A stretch of DNA of 64,000 bases from Rufibacter latericius. GTDB lineage: Bacteria > Bacteroidota > Bacteroidia > Cytophagales > Hymenobacteraceae. A program made the translations under genes and the position numbers. A model generated the notes under the pieces. It searched no databases, was not told the origin of the DNA, and was given only the letters and a program-made list of their open reading frames with translations. Position 1 is the stretch's first letter; the number at the start of each line of letters is the position of its first letter. Shown here piece after piece: positions 43,131-52,879 of this stretch. Location of the stretch: the NCBI RefSeq assembly GCF_003721515.1, contig NZ_RJJD01000021.1, forward strand, positions 310,001-374,000, given 5' to 3'.

Positions 43131-44468
43131 ATGGCCCGTATCCTCCTGATCGAAGACGACATTACCTTTTCCATGATTCTGGAGGGTTTCCTCAAGAAAC
43201 AAGGCTATGAGGTACAGGCGGTACATCGGTTAAAAGATGCCCAACGAGCCTTAAAGGACAACACCTACCAATTGCTGCTGGCTGATTACCGACTGCCGGA
43301 CGGTACAGGCCTGGAGCTGTTACAAGAAGTAACCCAACGCCTTCGAGGCACAACCCTGCCCCAGGTGATCATGATGACCAGCTTAAGGGAAGTAGGAACC
43401 GCTGTCCGGGCCATGCGTTTAGGGGCCTTTGACTACATCACCAAACCCGTGAACCCAGACGAGCTGCTCATGGTGGTGAAAGAAGCCCTCCAGGAAAAGC
43501 CTGCCCCAGAAGCATCTCCCCAAACTACGGCATTTATCTCGGGCCAGAGCGAAGTGGCCCAACGCCTGCACGAGATGATGGAACTGGTAGGTCCTACCGA
43601 GATGTCGGTGCTCATTCAGGGGGAAAGCGGAACCGGCAAGGAATACGTAGCCCGCACCATCCATGCGCAAAGCAGAAGAGCCCAGGCCCCGTTTGTGGCC
43701 ATCGACTGCGGAGCCATCTCGGGTGAGATTGCCAACAGCGAACTTTTCGGGCATGTGAAGGGCGCGTTTACCGGAGCCTTGCAAGACAAACAAGGTTTGT
43801 TCGAGGCAGCCCAGGGAGGCACCCTTTTCCTGGATGAAGTAGGCAACCTGAGCTATGAGATTCAGATGAAACTGCTTAGGGTATTGCAGGAGCGCGTGGT
43901 GCAACCCTTGGGTTCTACAGCCTCTATTCCGGTGGACGTGCGGGTGATTGCCGCCACCAACGATGACCTGGTGAACAGCGTTAAAAACGGCCAGTTCAGA
44001 GAGGACCTTTACCACCGGCTTAACGAGTTCCGGCTGCGGGTTCCCGCTTTGCGCGAGCGCGGCGATGACTTGTTCCTGTTTGTGGAGCACTTCATTAAGC
44101 AAGCCAATCTGGAGTTGTCGCGCCAGGTGCAGCACCTCTCCCCCGGTGTGGAAAACATCTTCCGGGAGTACAGTTGGCCCGGAAACCTGCGCGAACTCAA
44201 GAATGTAGTCAAACGCGCCGTGCTCCTTTCGCCGCAGGAGGAAATCCAGAAACAGGCCCTCCCCGAAGAGATGGTTATCCTTTCCCCTACTTCTCCCTCC
44301 AAACCCGAGGGACCAGATCTGAAAGCCCTTCAGGAAGCCAATGAACGCGAACTCATCCTGAAGACCTTACAGGAGGTGCGCTACAACAAATCCAAAGCCG
44401 CCCGCCTCCTCAACATCGACCGCAAAACACTCTACACCAAACTGGAGAAATACAACCTCCTGGAGTAA
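43131..44468 (+). CDS. Sigma-54-dependent response regulator (NtrC family)
   Basis: 445 residues. A receiver domain (1-120) has phospho-acceptor D52 in 'LLLADYRLPDGTG'. An AAA+ domain (about 135-370) has Walker A 'GESGTGKEYVART' and the sigma-54-contacting 'GHVKGAFTGALQD'. A Fis-type helix-turn-helix ends the protein ('KSKAARLLNIDRKTLYTKLEKY'). It would activate sigma-54 promoters on phosphorylation. It converges with a hybrid histidine kinase gene, a plausible partner though they are not in one operon. Confidence 0.95.
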   Translation: MARILLIEDDITFSMILEGFLKKQGYEVQAVHRLKDAQRALKDNTYQLLLADYRLPDGTGLELLQEVTQRLRGTTLPQVIMMTSLREVGTAVRAMRLGAFDYITKPVNPDELLMVVKEALQEKPAPEASPQTTAFISGQSEVAQRLHEMMELVGPTEMSVLIQGESGTGKEYVARTIHAQSRRAQAPFVAIDCGAISGEIANSELFGHVKGAFTGALQDKQGLFEAAQGGTLFLDEVGNLSYEIQMKLLRVLQERVVQPLGSTASIPVDVRVIAATNDDLVNSVKNGQFREDLYHRLNEFRLRVPALRERGDDLFLFVEHFIKQANLELSRQVQHLSPGVENIFREYSWPGNLRELKNVVKRAVLLSPQEEIQKQALPEEMVILSPTSPSKPEGPDLKALQEANERELILKTLQEVRYNKSKAARLLNIDRKTLYTKLEKYNLLE

Positions 44469-44674
44469 TGGCTTCTCATAATGTGTAGACTTAGCGTTTA
44501 GGGGCTATTTTCGGAAAAACACCCTCAAAATAATTCGGACAGGAAAGAATCTTGGAAGGCAGAAATCAGATGATTTAGTTTTAGGCTTATTTTCATAAAG
44601 AACCTTCAAAACTGTATTGTGAAGGAAATGTGTGAAGATAAAAGCAAGAGACTGAGGCAGGCCAAAACTTTAGA

Positions 44675-47227
44675 TTAACCTTCTACCAGTTCTCCCATTT
44701 CTGCTACTTCTTCCTGGATAGCTTTTTTCAGCCGAGTCACCTCATCTATCAGATGCTGGATTGGGATTTGTTGACCAGCATCGGGCTCTGACTTCACCAG
44801 GAATATCTCCATGTTTCTAAGTTGGGAAGAAAGGTGGTTGGCACCTAATTGACCTGTACGCCCGGCTAAACGGTGCACCACCTCCCGCGCCGAAGCACTG
44901 TTTTTAAGAGAGATAGCTTGAGAAAGCTCCCTTAAGTCCTGGCCGGTCTCTGAGATGAATTGCTCCAACACTGCTTTTAAGGCATCTTCGTCGTGGCCCA
45001 ACATGGCGCGAAGTGGTCCTAAATCCAGTTCTACTTCTTGTGGCTCCTCAACAGATTCAGATTGTGTGCTTCTATCGCCGTGCACCAGTGCCATCAGTTC
45101 CTGTTCCCGGAAGGGTTTCATCAGGAGTCCGTCAAATCCCTGGGCAAGGATTGCTTCATGCTCCTCAGGCAGGGCCTCAGCGGTAAGGGCGTAAATCTTC
45201 AGGCCTGGCTTTGTCTTTTTCCGCAAGGCCCGGCACAATTCCAACCCGTTGATGACTGGCATCCTGATGTCCAACAGCACCAAGGTAATCTCATCGTCAA
45301 GGTCGGTTTGCAGTACTGAAGTGGCGTCAAGGGTACAGGTATGGTCAATGCTGTTTTTCCGGAAGATGGCTCCGCACAGGTGCAGGATAAAGGCATCGTC
45401 ATCTACTACCAATACTTTCCCCGGGTCAAAGTGGGTCTCGGGTTTTCCTGCTGGGAGGTTGGCAAGCAAGGATATTTCTTGGGAGGCTCTGTCCATGGGC
45501 AGACAAACCTGGAAAACGGAACCCTTGTCTACCTCGCTGTGCACGGCTACGGAGCCACCCTGGCCCTCCGCCAAGGCTTTGACGATGCTCAGGCCCAGAC
45601 CAGTGCCACCATGGGTTCGTCCAACGGAGACATCGGCTTGCTCAAAGGATTCGAAGATGCAGCTTAGTTTATCGGGAGGAATCCCCGACCCGGTGTCTTT
45701 TACCTCAAACAAGAAATCGGCGCCGTTTTGGGTGTCTTTTGCTGAAACCGTGACGAAAACACCTCCCGCCTGGGTAAATTTTAAGGCATTACCTATTAGG
45801 TTATACAGGATCTGCCGCAGCCGGAAAGCGTCACCTATGTACATTTTGGGTCCGGGAACCTGGTACTCCAATTCTAGGTTCAGCATGTTCTGCTGCGCCG
45901 TGATCTGCATAGAGTCCACCACCTCAGTAACCAGTTGCCGCACGTCAAAGGGGCGCTGCTCAAAGGTGAATTTTCCCGAGACGATGCGGCTGTAATCCAA
46001 CACTTCGTTCACGATGTGCAGCAGATGCTCAGAGGATTGATAGATGGCTTCCAGCACCTTACTCGATGGATATTCCTGCGTTCTCACCTGCTCTGAAAAG
46101 CCCAGGATGGTCTGCAGCGGCGTCCGGATCTCGTGGCTCATGTTGGCCAGGAACTGCTGCTTCACTTGGCTTAACTGTTCGGCTTCCTCTTTGGCCAGAA
46201 TCAAGGCTTTGCGGTATTTGTTGCTGCGAGCTAAATCCAGAAAGATCAGGAATACCAGCACCAAAGATCCTAGGGAAAACAGCACCATAATGCGGTTAAT
46301 GCGGGAAATGCTGCCATTCACCACGCCTTTGGCGGCTTGGTTGTTCTGGAGCATGGCGGCTACTTCTTCTTTTTCAATGGCGCGCAGAATGCTCAGCAAC
46401 TGGGAATGCAACTGGCTGTTGGCGGTTATCCAGCTCATCTCGCGGCTTAAGAGAAGGTTGGTACGTTGGTGATGCTCTTTCTCAACACGGCGCATCATCT
46501 TCTCCACTTTCCAGATCACACTGTCTTGACGAGCCACCGACAAAGTGTCTACGTGCACCTCCAGCTCCTCTTCTACCTGCTTCAGGGCCGCAGGCAGTTC
46601 CTCCCCTTTCCGCCCCCGGAACAGCCGGGTAAAAAACGATCCTTTCGGTTTAGGGGCTGCTCCGGCTACCTGCGAGTCTGAGGGTAAAATGGTAGTGGTG
46701 GTGATTTTCTTACTGGCCGTGACCACCGTGCTGTCTATCTGGGGCTTGCTTTTGGTGATAACCCTAGAGATAGCCGAGATCCTCCGGGAAAGCGCTTCAT
46801 TCCGGGTGAGATCGGCCCGAAGGGTCACGTAGCCGGTATAGAGTTTTTCCCGCTTTTTCAGTTTGGTCTCCAGGGAATCCAGGAACCGTAACTGCTGGGC
46901 GTTTCCGGCACAGTACGTCCGAAGTGAATCCAGGGTGAGTTGAAGCTGCTTTCTCTTTTCCCTGAACAGGTGTTTCCCTTTTATGGGGGCACGGTTGGCA
47001 TGCGCCCGCTGCAGCTGGTCTAACTGTGAAATGCTCTGGAAAAGGGAATTGACAGTGCGCAGTTTTTCGTTTGGCGCGGAGACGGTTTCCACGGTACCCA
47101 GAATCTCCTGAAATCCCCGGTGGGTGATGGACCAGGACAGGGCTACTGCCAGTACGCCCAGCAAAACGGCTGCAATGATCTTATTCCGGATGGAAAGGAG
47201 CGAGAAGGTTGTTTGGCCTTGGGACAT
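44675..47227 (-). CDS. Hybrid sensor histidine kinase with receiver and Hpt domains
   Basis: 850 residues. Two membrane helices (about residues 14-32 and 315-333) enclose a large periplasmic, mostly helical sensor region. Then come a HisKA dimerisation domain with H in 'FLANMSHEIRTPLQTILGF', an ATPase domain with 'GTGLGLSIVKALAEGQGG', a receiver ('VLLDIRMPVINGLELC') and a C-terminal Hpt domain ('VVHRLAGRTGQLGANHL'). This is a multi-step phosphorelay kinase of BarA/ArcB type. The stimulus is unknown. Convergent with the NtrC-type regulator. Confidence 0.93.
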   Translation of the reverse strand: MSQGQTTFSLLSIRNKIIAAVLLGVLAVALSWSITHRGFQEILGTVETVSAPNEKLRTVNSLFQSISQLDQLQRAHANRAPIKGKHLFREKRKQLQLTLDSLRTYCAGNAQQLRFLDSLETKLKKREKLYTGYVTLRADLTRNEALSRRISAISRVITKSKPQIDSTVVTASKKITTTTILPSDSQVAGAAPKPKGSFFTRLFRGRKGEELPAALKQVEEELEVHVDTLSVARQDSVIWKVEKMMRRVEKEHHQRTNLLLSREMSWITANSQLHSQLLSILRAIEKEEVAAMLQNNQAAKGVVNGSISRINRIMVLFSLGSLVLVFLIFLDLARSNKYRKALILAKEEAEQLSQVKQQFLANMSHEIRTPLQTILGFSEQVRTQEYPSSKVLEAIYQSSEHLLHIVNEVLDYSRIVSGKFTFEQRPFDVRQLVTEVVDSMQITAQQNMLNLELEYQVPGPKMYIGDAFRLRQILYNLIGNALKFTQAGGVFVTVSAKDTQNGADFLFEVKDTGSGIPPDKLSCIFESFEQADVSVGRTHGGTGLGLSIVKALAEGQGGSVAVHSEVDKGSVFQVCLPMDRASQEISLLANLPAGKPETHFDPGKVLVVDDDAFILHLCGAIFRKNSIDHTCTLDATSVLQTDLDDEITLVLLDIRMPVINGLELCRALRKKTKPGLKIYALTAEALPEEHEAILAQGFDGLLMKPFREQELMALVHGDRSTQSESVEEPQEVELDLGPLRAMLGHDEDALKAVLEQFISETGQDLRELSQAISLKNSASAREVVHRLAGRTGQLGANHLSSQLRNMEIFLVKSEPDAGQQIPIQHLIDEVTRLKKAIQEEVAEMGELVEG

Positions 47228-47320
47228 GCCTGAACTACTTTATTCCTACAAACCCAAACGGGCTGATCAGGTTAAAAGTACTTTAGACGGCTTAGAAAAC
47301 CAGGAGAAGAGGGAAAAAGG

Positions 47321-49429
47321 CTATTGTTTCACCAACCGCAGGGCTCCCTGCTCTTCCAAAACATGCACCCGGTAACCGGCAGCCCGCAACTCAGCGGCCT
47401 TCCTTGTGGTGTACCTTCTAGCATTGGTTTGGTCCAGGAGCACGAACCGAGCAGTGCAAAACGTTTGCAGCCGCTCCACGGGAGACCACACGTTGTGCTG
47501 CAGCACCACGGCATCAAGAGCTAAGGGACTTTCCAACGCTTTAGGCATTTTCCTGAGCCACAACAAACGCTTCCCATGCCAGACTACTAGACGATTTCCC
47601 TCTGGGGTTTCATAGGAATGAAGCTGCTTTGAGCCTGTTTTAAGGAAATCGGGCCGAAAAGGAGTTTCCTGCCGAACGCCCTTGGCCCACCAATAAGGCT
47701 GTACCTGGTAAGAGAATAACTGAGGCTGCGCGAAGAACGAAGAATCCGCTAGAAAAGCCACTTGCCTGCCCTGAAGGACACTCACCACACTACTTCTCCG
47801 GGCACTGTGGATGACTAACTCACGCGAGCGGCGCTGCCGATGCGCCTCGGCCAACTCGGTGCCTGAAATGAAGGCCAGGCACAACACTCCTACCCGCAAC
47901 CATTGTAGTTTTTTCTGTACCAGGAACAGGACAACCGCAAAAATCAGGAGGTACAAGGCTATTATCTGACCCGGCGTGATCACAAATCCTTCCAAAACTG
48001 CTTTGGGCCAATGCTCCAGCCAAAGCAGCACTTCATTCAGAACCCAAAGCGCCTTTTCCAACAACCAACTCAGGACGGTGTTTACCATCGGCACCCAGAA
48101 GAGCATCATGAACGCCACGCCAATGTACAACCCCAGAGAGGTAAGCGGCACCGCCACCAGATTGGCCACCCAGAAGTACACCGGAAACTGATGAAAGTAA
48201 TACAAACTCAATGGGAAAGTGGCCAACTGCGCGGCAATGGAGATAGCCAGCAACTCCCATACCAGGCGGACAGGTTTCCGCTCTGGGTACCAAAGTTTCA
48301 GGGAAAGCGGCTGCAACAACACAATGCCCGCCACCGCCAGGAACGACAACTGGAACCCAACATCGAACAGGAAATTAGGCTCGTAGAGCAGCAGGCCCAG
48401 CGCTACCACTGCCAGGGTATTCAGGATAGATGATTTTCTGCGGAGCAACAGCCCCAGTTCCACCAGCGAGAACATGCACACCGAGCGCAGCACTGAGGCC
48501 GAGAGCCCCGTCACAAAGGCGTAAAACCAGACCACTCCTATTACCAGCAGGAAGATGAACACTTTACTGGTTTTGCCCCGGCGCAGCGGTTTCAGAAAAA
48601 ACAGCAGCACGCCGTACAGCAAGCCCACGTGCAATCCGCTTACCGCCAGAACGTGCATGGTTCCGGTTCGGGCGTAGGCATTGCGCAGCGAAGCATCCAG
48701 ATCGTCCTGCACACCCAGCACCAGGGCATGAGCGATGGTAAGTTCGCGTTTGGACCGGATGTGCTGCCCGAAGGCGTTTTCAAGCTGTTTTCTGATTTTC
48801 AGGCTCAAAGCCACCACTGAACTGGGTGGGTCAATGCCAAGGACCAGCCAGGTTCCTTCGGGAAGATAAGCCTGCCACTGGATATGTTTTAAAGCCAGGT
48901 ACCGCCTATAATCAAATTGAAAAGGATTGGCTGGCTTGGAAGGCGGGGTAAGTGAACCCTGTACCAGCAATTGCTGCCCGTAGTGAAAAGAATCCGCGGA
49001 TTGGGATCGGGGCAAAAAGACGGCAACCTGCCCGTTGGCCGGGTACCATTTACCTCCGGACAGCACTGCCTCTACCCTGCCCACCGAACTAACCGTTTTT
49101 GGTTTCAAGGCTACTGCTTTCACCAGGGTGATCCGGTAATGAGTGATTTCTTGGGAGGGAACAAGCAGCGTTTGGGGCCTGTTTTTCACAGATGTGCCCC
49201 AAAACGCAAATGCTGCCACGGCCAGCATTCCGGCCAAACCGGCTAACCGCCTGTACCGAACCAGCGGGCGTTTCAGGGCAAACCAACCGAGGCCCAGGAA
49301 AAGGACCACGAAAAAAGCCGTGGCTTCTCCGGCAAAGGAAAAATCACGGCCTATGAAATGATACAGGATGATTCCTGCGATAAAGCTGCCCAACAGCCTG
49401 AACGATCCGGCGAGCGATGTCTTAGCCAT
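47321..49429 (-). CDS. comEC: ComEC/Rec2-family DNA uptake channel
   Basis: 702 residues from the ATG at 49429. Membrane protein of the ComEC family, which conducts single-stranded DNA across the inner membrane in natural transformation. A DUF4131-like N-terminal part is followed by the Competence domain with 'HVLAVSGLHVGLLYGVLLFF' and 'RSVCMFSLVELGLLLRRKS'. The C-terminal third lacks the metallo-beta-lactamase H-x-H-x-D-H motif and is reduced, which is common in Bacteroidota members. Short gap to the histidine kinase gene downstream. Confidence 0.92.
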   Translation of the reverse strand: MAKTSLAGSFRLLGSFIAGIILYHFIGRDFSFAGEATAFFVVLFLGLGWFALKRPLVRYRRLAGLAGMLAVAAFAFWGTSVKNRPQTLLVPSQEITHYRITLVKAVALKPKTVSSVGRVEAVLSGGKWYPANGQVAVFLPRSQSADSFHYGQQLLVQGSLTPPSKPANPFQFDYRRYLALKHIQWQAYLPEGTWLVLGIDPPSSVVALSLKIRKQLENAFGQHIRSKRELTIAHALVLGVQDDLDASLRNAYARTGTMHVLAVSGLHVGLLYGVLLFFLKPLRRGKTSKVFIFLLVIGVVWFYAFVTGLSASVLRSVCMFSLVELGLLLRRKSSILNTLAVVALGLLLYEPNFLFDVGFQLSFLAVAGIVLLQPLSLKLWYPERKPVRLVWELLAISIAAQLATFPLSLYYFHQFPVYFWVANLVAVPLTSLGLYIGVAFMMLFWVPMVNTVLSWLLEKALWVLNEVLLWLEHWPKAVLEGFVITPGQIIALYLLIFAVVLFLVQKKLQWLRVGVLCLAFISGTELAEAHRQRRSRELVIHSARRSSVVSVLQGRQVAFLADSSFFAQPQLFSYQVQPYWWAKGVRQETPFRPDFLKTGSKQLHSYETPEGNRLVVWHGKRLLWLRKMPKALESPLALDAVVLQHNVWSPVERLQTFCTARFVLLDQTNARRYTTRKAAELRAAGYRVHVLEEQGALRLVKQ

Positions 49430-49712
49430 TCTGCTCAATCAGGAAAGGCAGGAAACAGGAGACTGCACGTATAACCGATGTCTTAAAGGAAACTTGTTGA
49501 GGGTAGCATGGAAACAGCCTCCACCATGTGGCCCGATCTTGTAAACCGGTGGTAACTTCTGCGCGGATGTCCCTCATAGACTTCTTTGAAAAAGTAAGCG
49601 TCCCTAATAAGTCCTGAAAACTTGTTCGGCAAAAAGCCTGATCTGACCTTCATCTTTTACCTTGCCAAGGTGCCTTGCGGCGGAACTTCTCAAGGTACAG
49701 GTTCCAAAAAAG

Positions 49713-49764
49713 AAAGACGGCAAAGGCACTTTCCCCTGAAGGAGAAGGCACCTTTGCCGTCTTT
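49713..49764 (-). terminator. Terminator after phoH
   Basis: AAAGACGGCAAAGG (49713-49726) pairs perfectly with CCTTTGCCGTCTTT (49751-49764) around a loop that can fold further. The remaining 280 bp up to comEC's start show nothing else. Confidence 0.85.
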
Positions 49765-49769
49765 AATGA

Positions 49770-50822
49770 TTAGTCGTCGTAGCGGCGGAAATTCTGCCGA
49801 CGGCGGGGGGCATCCTGGCGGACCTCCTGACCATCGGAATCAACTTTCTCGCGTTCTTCCCGCTCTTTCTGGCGCTTGTCGTCAAACTTGGTGTAGGCTT
49901 CCACAATGCTTTTCACCAGGCGGTGACGTACTACGTCCTCGGCTTGCATCTCTACAAACCCAATGCCTTTGATGTCTTTGAGCACGGTCATGGCCTCAAT
50001 CAAGCCCGAGCGCTGGTTGCGCGGTAAGTCAATCTGGGTACGGTCACCGTTAATCATCACCTTAGAGGTGGGTCCCATCCGGGTCATGAACATCTTGATC
50101 TGCATGGGCGTGGTATTCTGCGCCTCGTCTAACAACACAAAGGCGTTGTTGAGGGTACGACCCCGCATGTAGGCCAAAGGAGCTATTTCTATGATTTTGT
50201 TTTCATAGTAATATTTCAATTTCTCCACCGGGATCATCTCTTCCAGAGCATCGTAGATAGGCCGCAGATACGGATCCACTTTGTCCTTCATGTCACCGGG
50301 CAAAAACCCGAGGCTCTCCCCTGCTTCCACCACCGGACGCGAGATGATGATTTTCTTCACCTCCTTGTTTTTAAGGGCACGCACCGCCATAGCCACCGAG
50401 ATAAAAGTTTTACCCGTACCAGCTGGCCCAAGGGCAAACACCAGGTCGTTTTTGGCTACAGCCTCTACCAACTTGTGCTGGCTTGGAGTTTTGGCTTTGA
50501 TGACGCCACCCTTGCTGCCGTACACAATCACGTCGGGCGAGGTGATGACTACGTCATCCTCAAAGTCATTATCGGCGGCCAGAAACTTATGTACGCTCTT
50601 ATCAGTGATTTTCCCGTACTGGTGGTAATGCTCAATCAGGGAAGAAAGGATTTCGTGTATTTTGGTGATTTCGGGGGTTTGCCCCTGTATCTTGATCTCG
50701 TTGCCGCGAGAGATAATCTTACTGCTAGGGAAAGCGGCGGCCAACTGTTTTATATTCTGGTTCTCCAGACCTAGGAAATCTATTAACGAGATATTCTCCA
50801 GGGTTATTGTTTTTTCTACCAA
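49770..50822 (-). CDS. phoH: PhoH-family ATPase
   Basis: 350 residues, starting at a TTG. A small N-terminal KH-like region (about residues 1-80) precedes the P-loop ATPase domain with Walker A 'FALGPAGTGKTFISVAMAV' (about residues 130-148) and Walker B 'NAFVLLDEAQNTTPMQIKMF'. The arginine/aspartate-rich tail ends 'RRRQNFRRYDD'. PhoH proteins are linked to RNA metabolism and ribosome-related processes. Length typical. Confidence 0.95.
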   Translation of the reverse strand: MVEKTITLENISLIDFLGLENQNIKQLAAAFPSSKIISRGNEIKIQGQTPEITKIHEILSSLIEHYHQYGKITDKSVHKFLAADNDFEDDVVITSPDVIVYGSKGGVIKAKTPSQHKLVEAVAKNDLVFALGPAGTGKTFISVAMAVRALKNKEVKKIIISRPVVEAGESLGFLPGDMKDKVDPYLRPIYDALEEMIPVEKLKYYYENKIIEIAPLAYMRGRTLNNAFVLLDEAQNTTPMQIKMFMTRMGPTSKVMINGDRTQIDLPRNQRSGLIEAMTVLKDIKGIGFVEMQAEDVVRHRLVKSIVEAYTKFDDKRQKEREEREKVDSDGQEVRQDAPRRRQNFRRYDD

Positions 50823-50931
50823 AGGATGATTCCGTTTATTATGTGGTTTTTAAACCAATCTACTGAAAATATAGTAGATTTGTTATAAGACAATTCTAGA
50901 AATATTAAAGTTCTTTTGACCAACCATTCCC

Positions 50932-51708
50932 ATGGGAATTCTCACGTTACTGTCAGATTTTGGCACCACCGATCACTATGTGGCGGCCGTAAAAGCTAAA
51001 ATACTGACTATCAACCCTGCGCAAGTCATTGTAGACATTTCACACCAGGTAGAACCTTTCAATATTGCCCACGGCTACCACGTGATTCACTCTGTTTTCC
51101 AGGATTTTCCTACCGGAACGGTGCACCTCATTGCCGTGGATTCGCACGGAACCCGTAGTGGCCGCTACCAGGTGGCCCGCCACAAAGGACATTATTTTGT
51201 TTGCGCCGATAACGGCCTACTGTCCCTGCTCACCGACGCCGATCCCGAGCAATTGATTGACCTGCCGCTGCAGCAAGATTCGCCTTCGCCTGCCCGTGAC
51301 ATCATGGTTCCGGCCGCGGTGGCTTTAGCCCAAGGTTCTTCCATGGCCGAAGTTGGGGATTTAGCCGAGGACATGGTGCAGCTCATTAACCGGCAGCTTC
51401 GCCTAAACGACCATTCCATTACCGGCCACGTGGTGCACGTAGACCACTATGGCAACCTCATCACTGACATCACGCGTGAAAGCGTGGATGCCATTGGCCA
51501 CGGCCGCCCATTCACTATCCATTTTAACCGCGAAGTCATTGACCGCCTGAGCACCCGTTTCAACCAGCCCAGCGAGGGAGACAGCGTAGCCTTGTTCAAC
51601 CGGCAAGGATACCTCACCATTGGCATCAACAAAGGCCACGCCTCAGAGCTCCTGGGCATGTACTTTGATTCTCCGGTGGATATTCGGTTTGCGCCAGATC
51701 CGGTTTAA
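50932..51708 (+). CDS. SAM hydrolase/adenosyltransferase family (DUF62)
   Basis: 258 residues. It cleaves S-adenosylmethionine to adenosine and methionine using hydroxide, as in archaeal and bacterial homologues of fluorinase. Signature blocks are 'LLSDFGTTDHYVAAVKAKIL' (about 5-24), 'DISHQVEPFNIAHG', 'VHLIAVDSHG', 'FVCADNGLLS' and 'DHYGNLITDI'. The usual N-terminal catalytic aspartate is in 'SDFGTTD'. Divergent from phoH. Confidence 0.93.
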   Translation: MGILTLLSDFGTTDHYVAAVKAKILTINPAQVIVDISHQVEPFNIAHGYHVIHSVFQDFPTGTVHLIAVDSHGTRSGRYQVARHKGHYFVCADNGLLSLLTDADPEQLIDLPLQQDSPSPARDIMVPAAVALAQGSSMAEVGDLAEDMVQLINRQLRLNDHSITGHVVHVDHYGNLITDITRESVDAIGHGRPFTIHFNREVIDRLSTRFNQPSEGDSVALFNRQGYLTIGINKGHASELLGMYFDSPVDIRFAPDPV

Positions 51709-51838
51709 TTATGAATTAGGATTTGAGAATGGGGGAACCTACTAAGGCGCTCTCTGCCTTATCTCTTCTTCATAAAATCCTGATAAGTAATTAATAAACG
51801 TCTCTAAAAAAATAAATTCCTAATTCGTAGTTAAATAA

Positions 51839-52129
51839 ATGTTGATTCGCGTTGTCAGGATGACGTTTCAGGAAGAAAAGGTCCCGATGTTTCTGGAGAT
51901 CTTCAAAGCGTCTAGAGACAAAATCAGTGCTTTTCCGGGTTGCCGAAGCGTGGAACTGCTGCAGGACTACCATTTGCCTTATATCTACAGCACCTACAGC
52001 CACTGGGACTCTGACGAGGCACTGAATAACTATCGCAAATCTGAGTTGTTCGGGAGTGTTTGGAAACCAACCAAGGCATTGTTTGCTGAACCAGCCCAAG
52101 CCTTTTCCTTCAAGCCTACTTCTCTGTAA
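51839..52129 (+). CDS. Antibiotic biosynthesis monooxygenase (ABM) domain protein
   Basis: 96 residues, a single ferredoxin-like ABM domain: 'MLIRVVRMTFQEEKVPMFLE', 'FPGCRSVELLQDYHLPYIYSTYSHWDSDEALNNYRKSELF' and 'VWKPTKALFAEPAQAF'. Such small dimeric proteins may act on quinones or haem-like substrates, or only bind them. Followed by hscB after 77 bp. Confidence 0.9.
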   Translation: MLIRVVRMTFQEEKVPMFLEIFKASRDKISAFPGCRSVELLQDYHLPYIYSTYSHWDSDEALNNYRKSELFGSVWKPTKALFAEPAQAFSFKPTSL

Positions 52130-52206
52130 GCACGCCTAAAACGTATCTTCTCCCCTGCTTTCTGCGTCTTGTAGTAAAATGTATCATCTTTAGACTTTTC
52201 CCTCCC

Positions 52207-52746
52207 GTGAACTACTTCCACTTCTACCAGATACCCGAAAGCTTCCTGCCTGATGAGAAAGCCATTCAAACCAAATACTATGCCTTGAGCCGCGAGTTCC
52301 ACCCTGATTTCTACACGTTGGAGTCGCAGGCAAAGCAGCACGAGATTCTGGAGAAGTCTACCCTTAACACCAACGCGTACCGCACCCTCTCCAACTTTGA
52401 CCGCCGCATGCAGTACATCCTGGAGCAGCACGGCTTATTGGAAGAAGGTGGCCAGAACGACTTGCCGCAAGATTTTCTGATGGAGATGATGGAGTTGAAC
52501 GAGCAGTTGATGGACCTGGAGATGTACTATGATTCGGTGCAGTTCAAAATCGTCTCTGACCAAACCAACGAGATTGAGGGCTTCCTGAAGGCTGCTATCT
52601 GGCCGATACTTGAAAACTATGAAAATTTACCCCCTGATGCTCAGGCAGAAGCCTTAAAGCAGGTAAAAAATTACTACCTAAAGCAGCGCTACCTCTTGCG
52701 TATAAAGGAATCATTGAATAAGTTTGCATCCTCTTCTGACAGATAA
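52207..52746 (+). CDS. hscB: Fe-S cluster co-chaperone HscB
   Basis: 179 residues from a GTG. An N-terminal J domain with the H-P-D motif ('ALSREFHPDFYTLES', about residues 30-44) and a C-terminal three-helix HSCB domain ('LEQHGLLEEGGQNDLPQDFLMEMMELNEQL') that binds the scaffold IscU. It delivers IscU to HscA for Fe-S transfer. Length typical. Confidence 0.93.
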   Translation: MNYFHFYQIPESFLPDEKAIQTKYYALSREFHPDFYTLESQAKQHEILEKSTLNTNAYRTLSNFDRRMQYILEQHGLLEEGGQNDLPQDFLMEMMELNEQLMDLEMYYDSVQFKIVSDQTNEIEGFLKAAIWPILENYENLPPDAQAEALKQVKNYYLKQRYLLRIKESLNKFASSSDR

Positions 52747-52792
52747 AGCGTTTCACGCCTCGTTTTTCAGAATCTACCGAAAAGGAGCAAAT

Positions 52793-52879
52793 GCCCAGGT
52801 GGCGGAATCGGTAGACGCGTTGGTCTCAAACACCAATATCTTCACGGATGTGCCGGTTCGACTCCGGCCCTGGGTACCA
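52793..52879 (+). tRNA. tRNA-Leu (CAA)
   Basis: An 87-nt class II tRNA with acceptor GCCCAGG/CCTGGGT (terminal G-U), D-arm GGCGGAATCGGTAGACGC, anticodon stem TTGGT/ACCAA with loop CTCAAAC (anticodon CAA), a long variable arm, T-arm GTTCGACTC and encoded CCA. Its 3' end GGGTACCA is the first part of the 196-bp inverted repeat. Confidence 0.95.

Noticed and set aside
43419-44135. Long open frame antisense to the NtrC-type regulator
   Set aside because: Shadow of a strongly supported gene; histidine/leucine-rich composition typical of the reverse strand of coding DNA.
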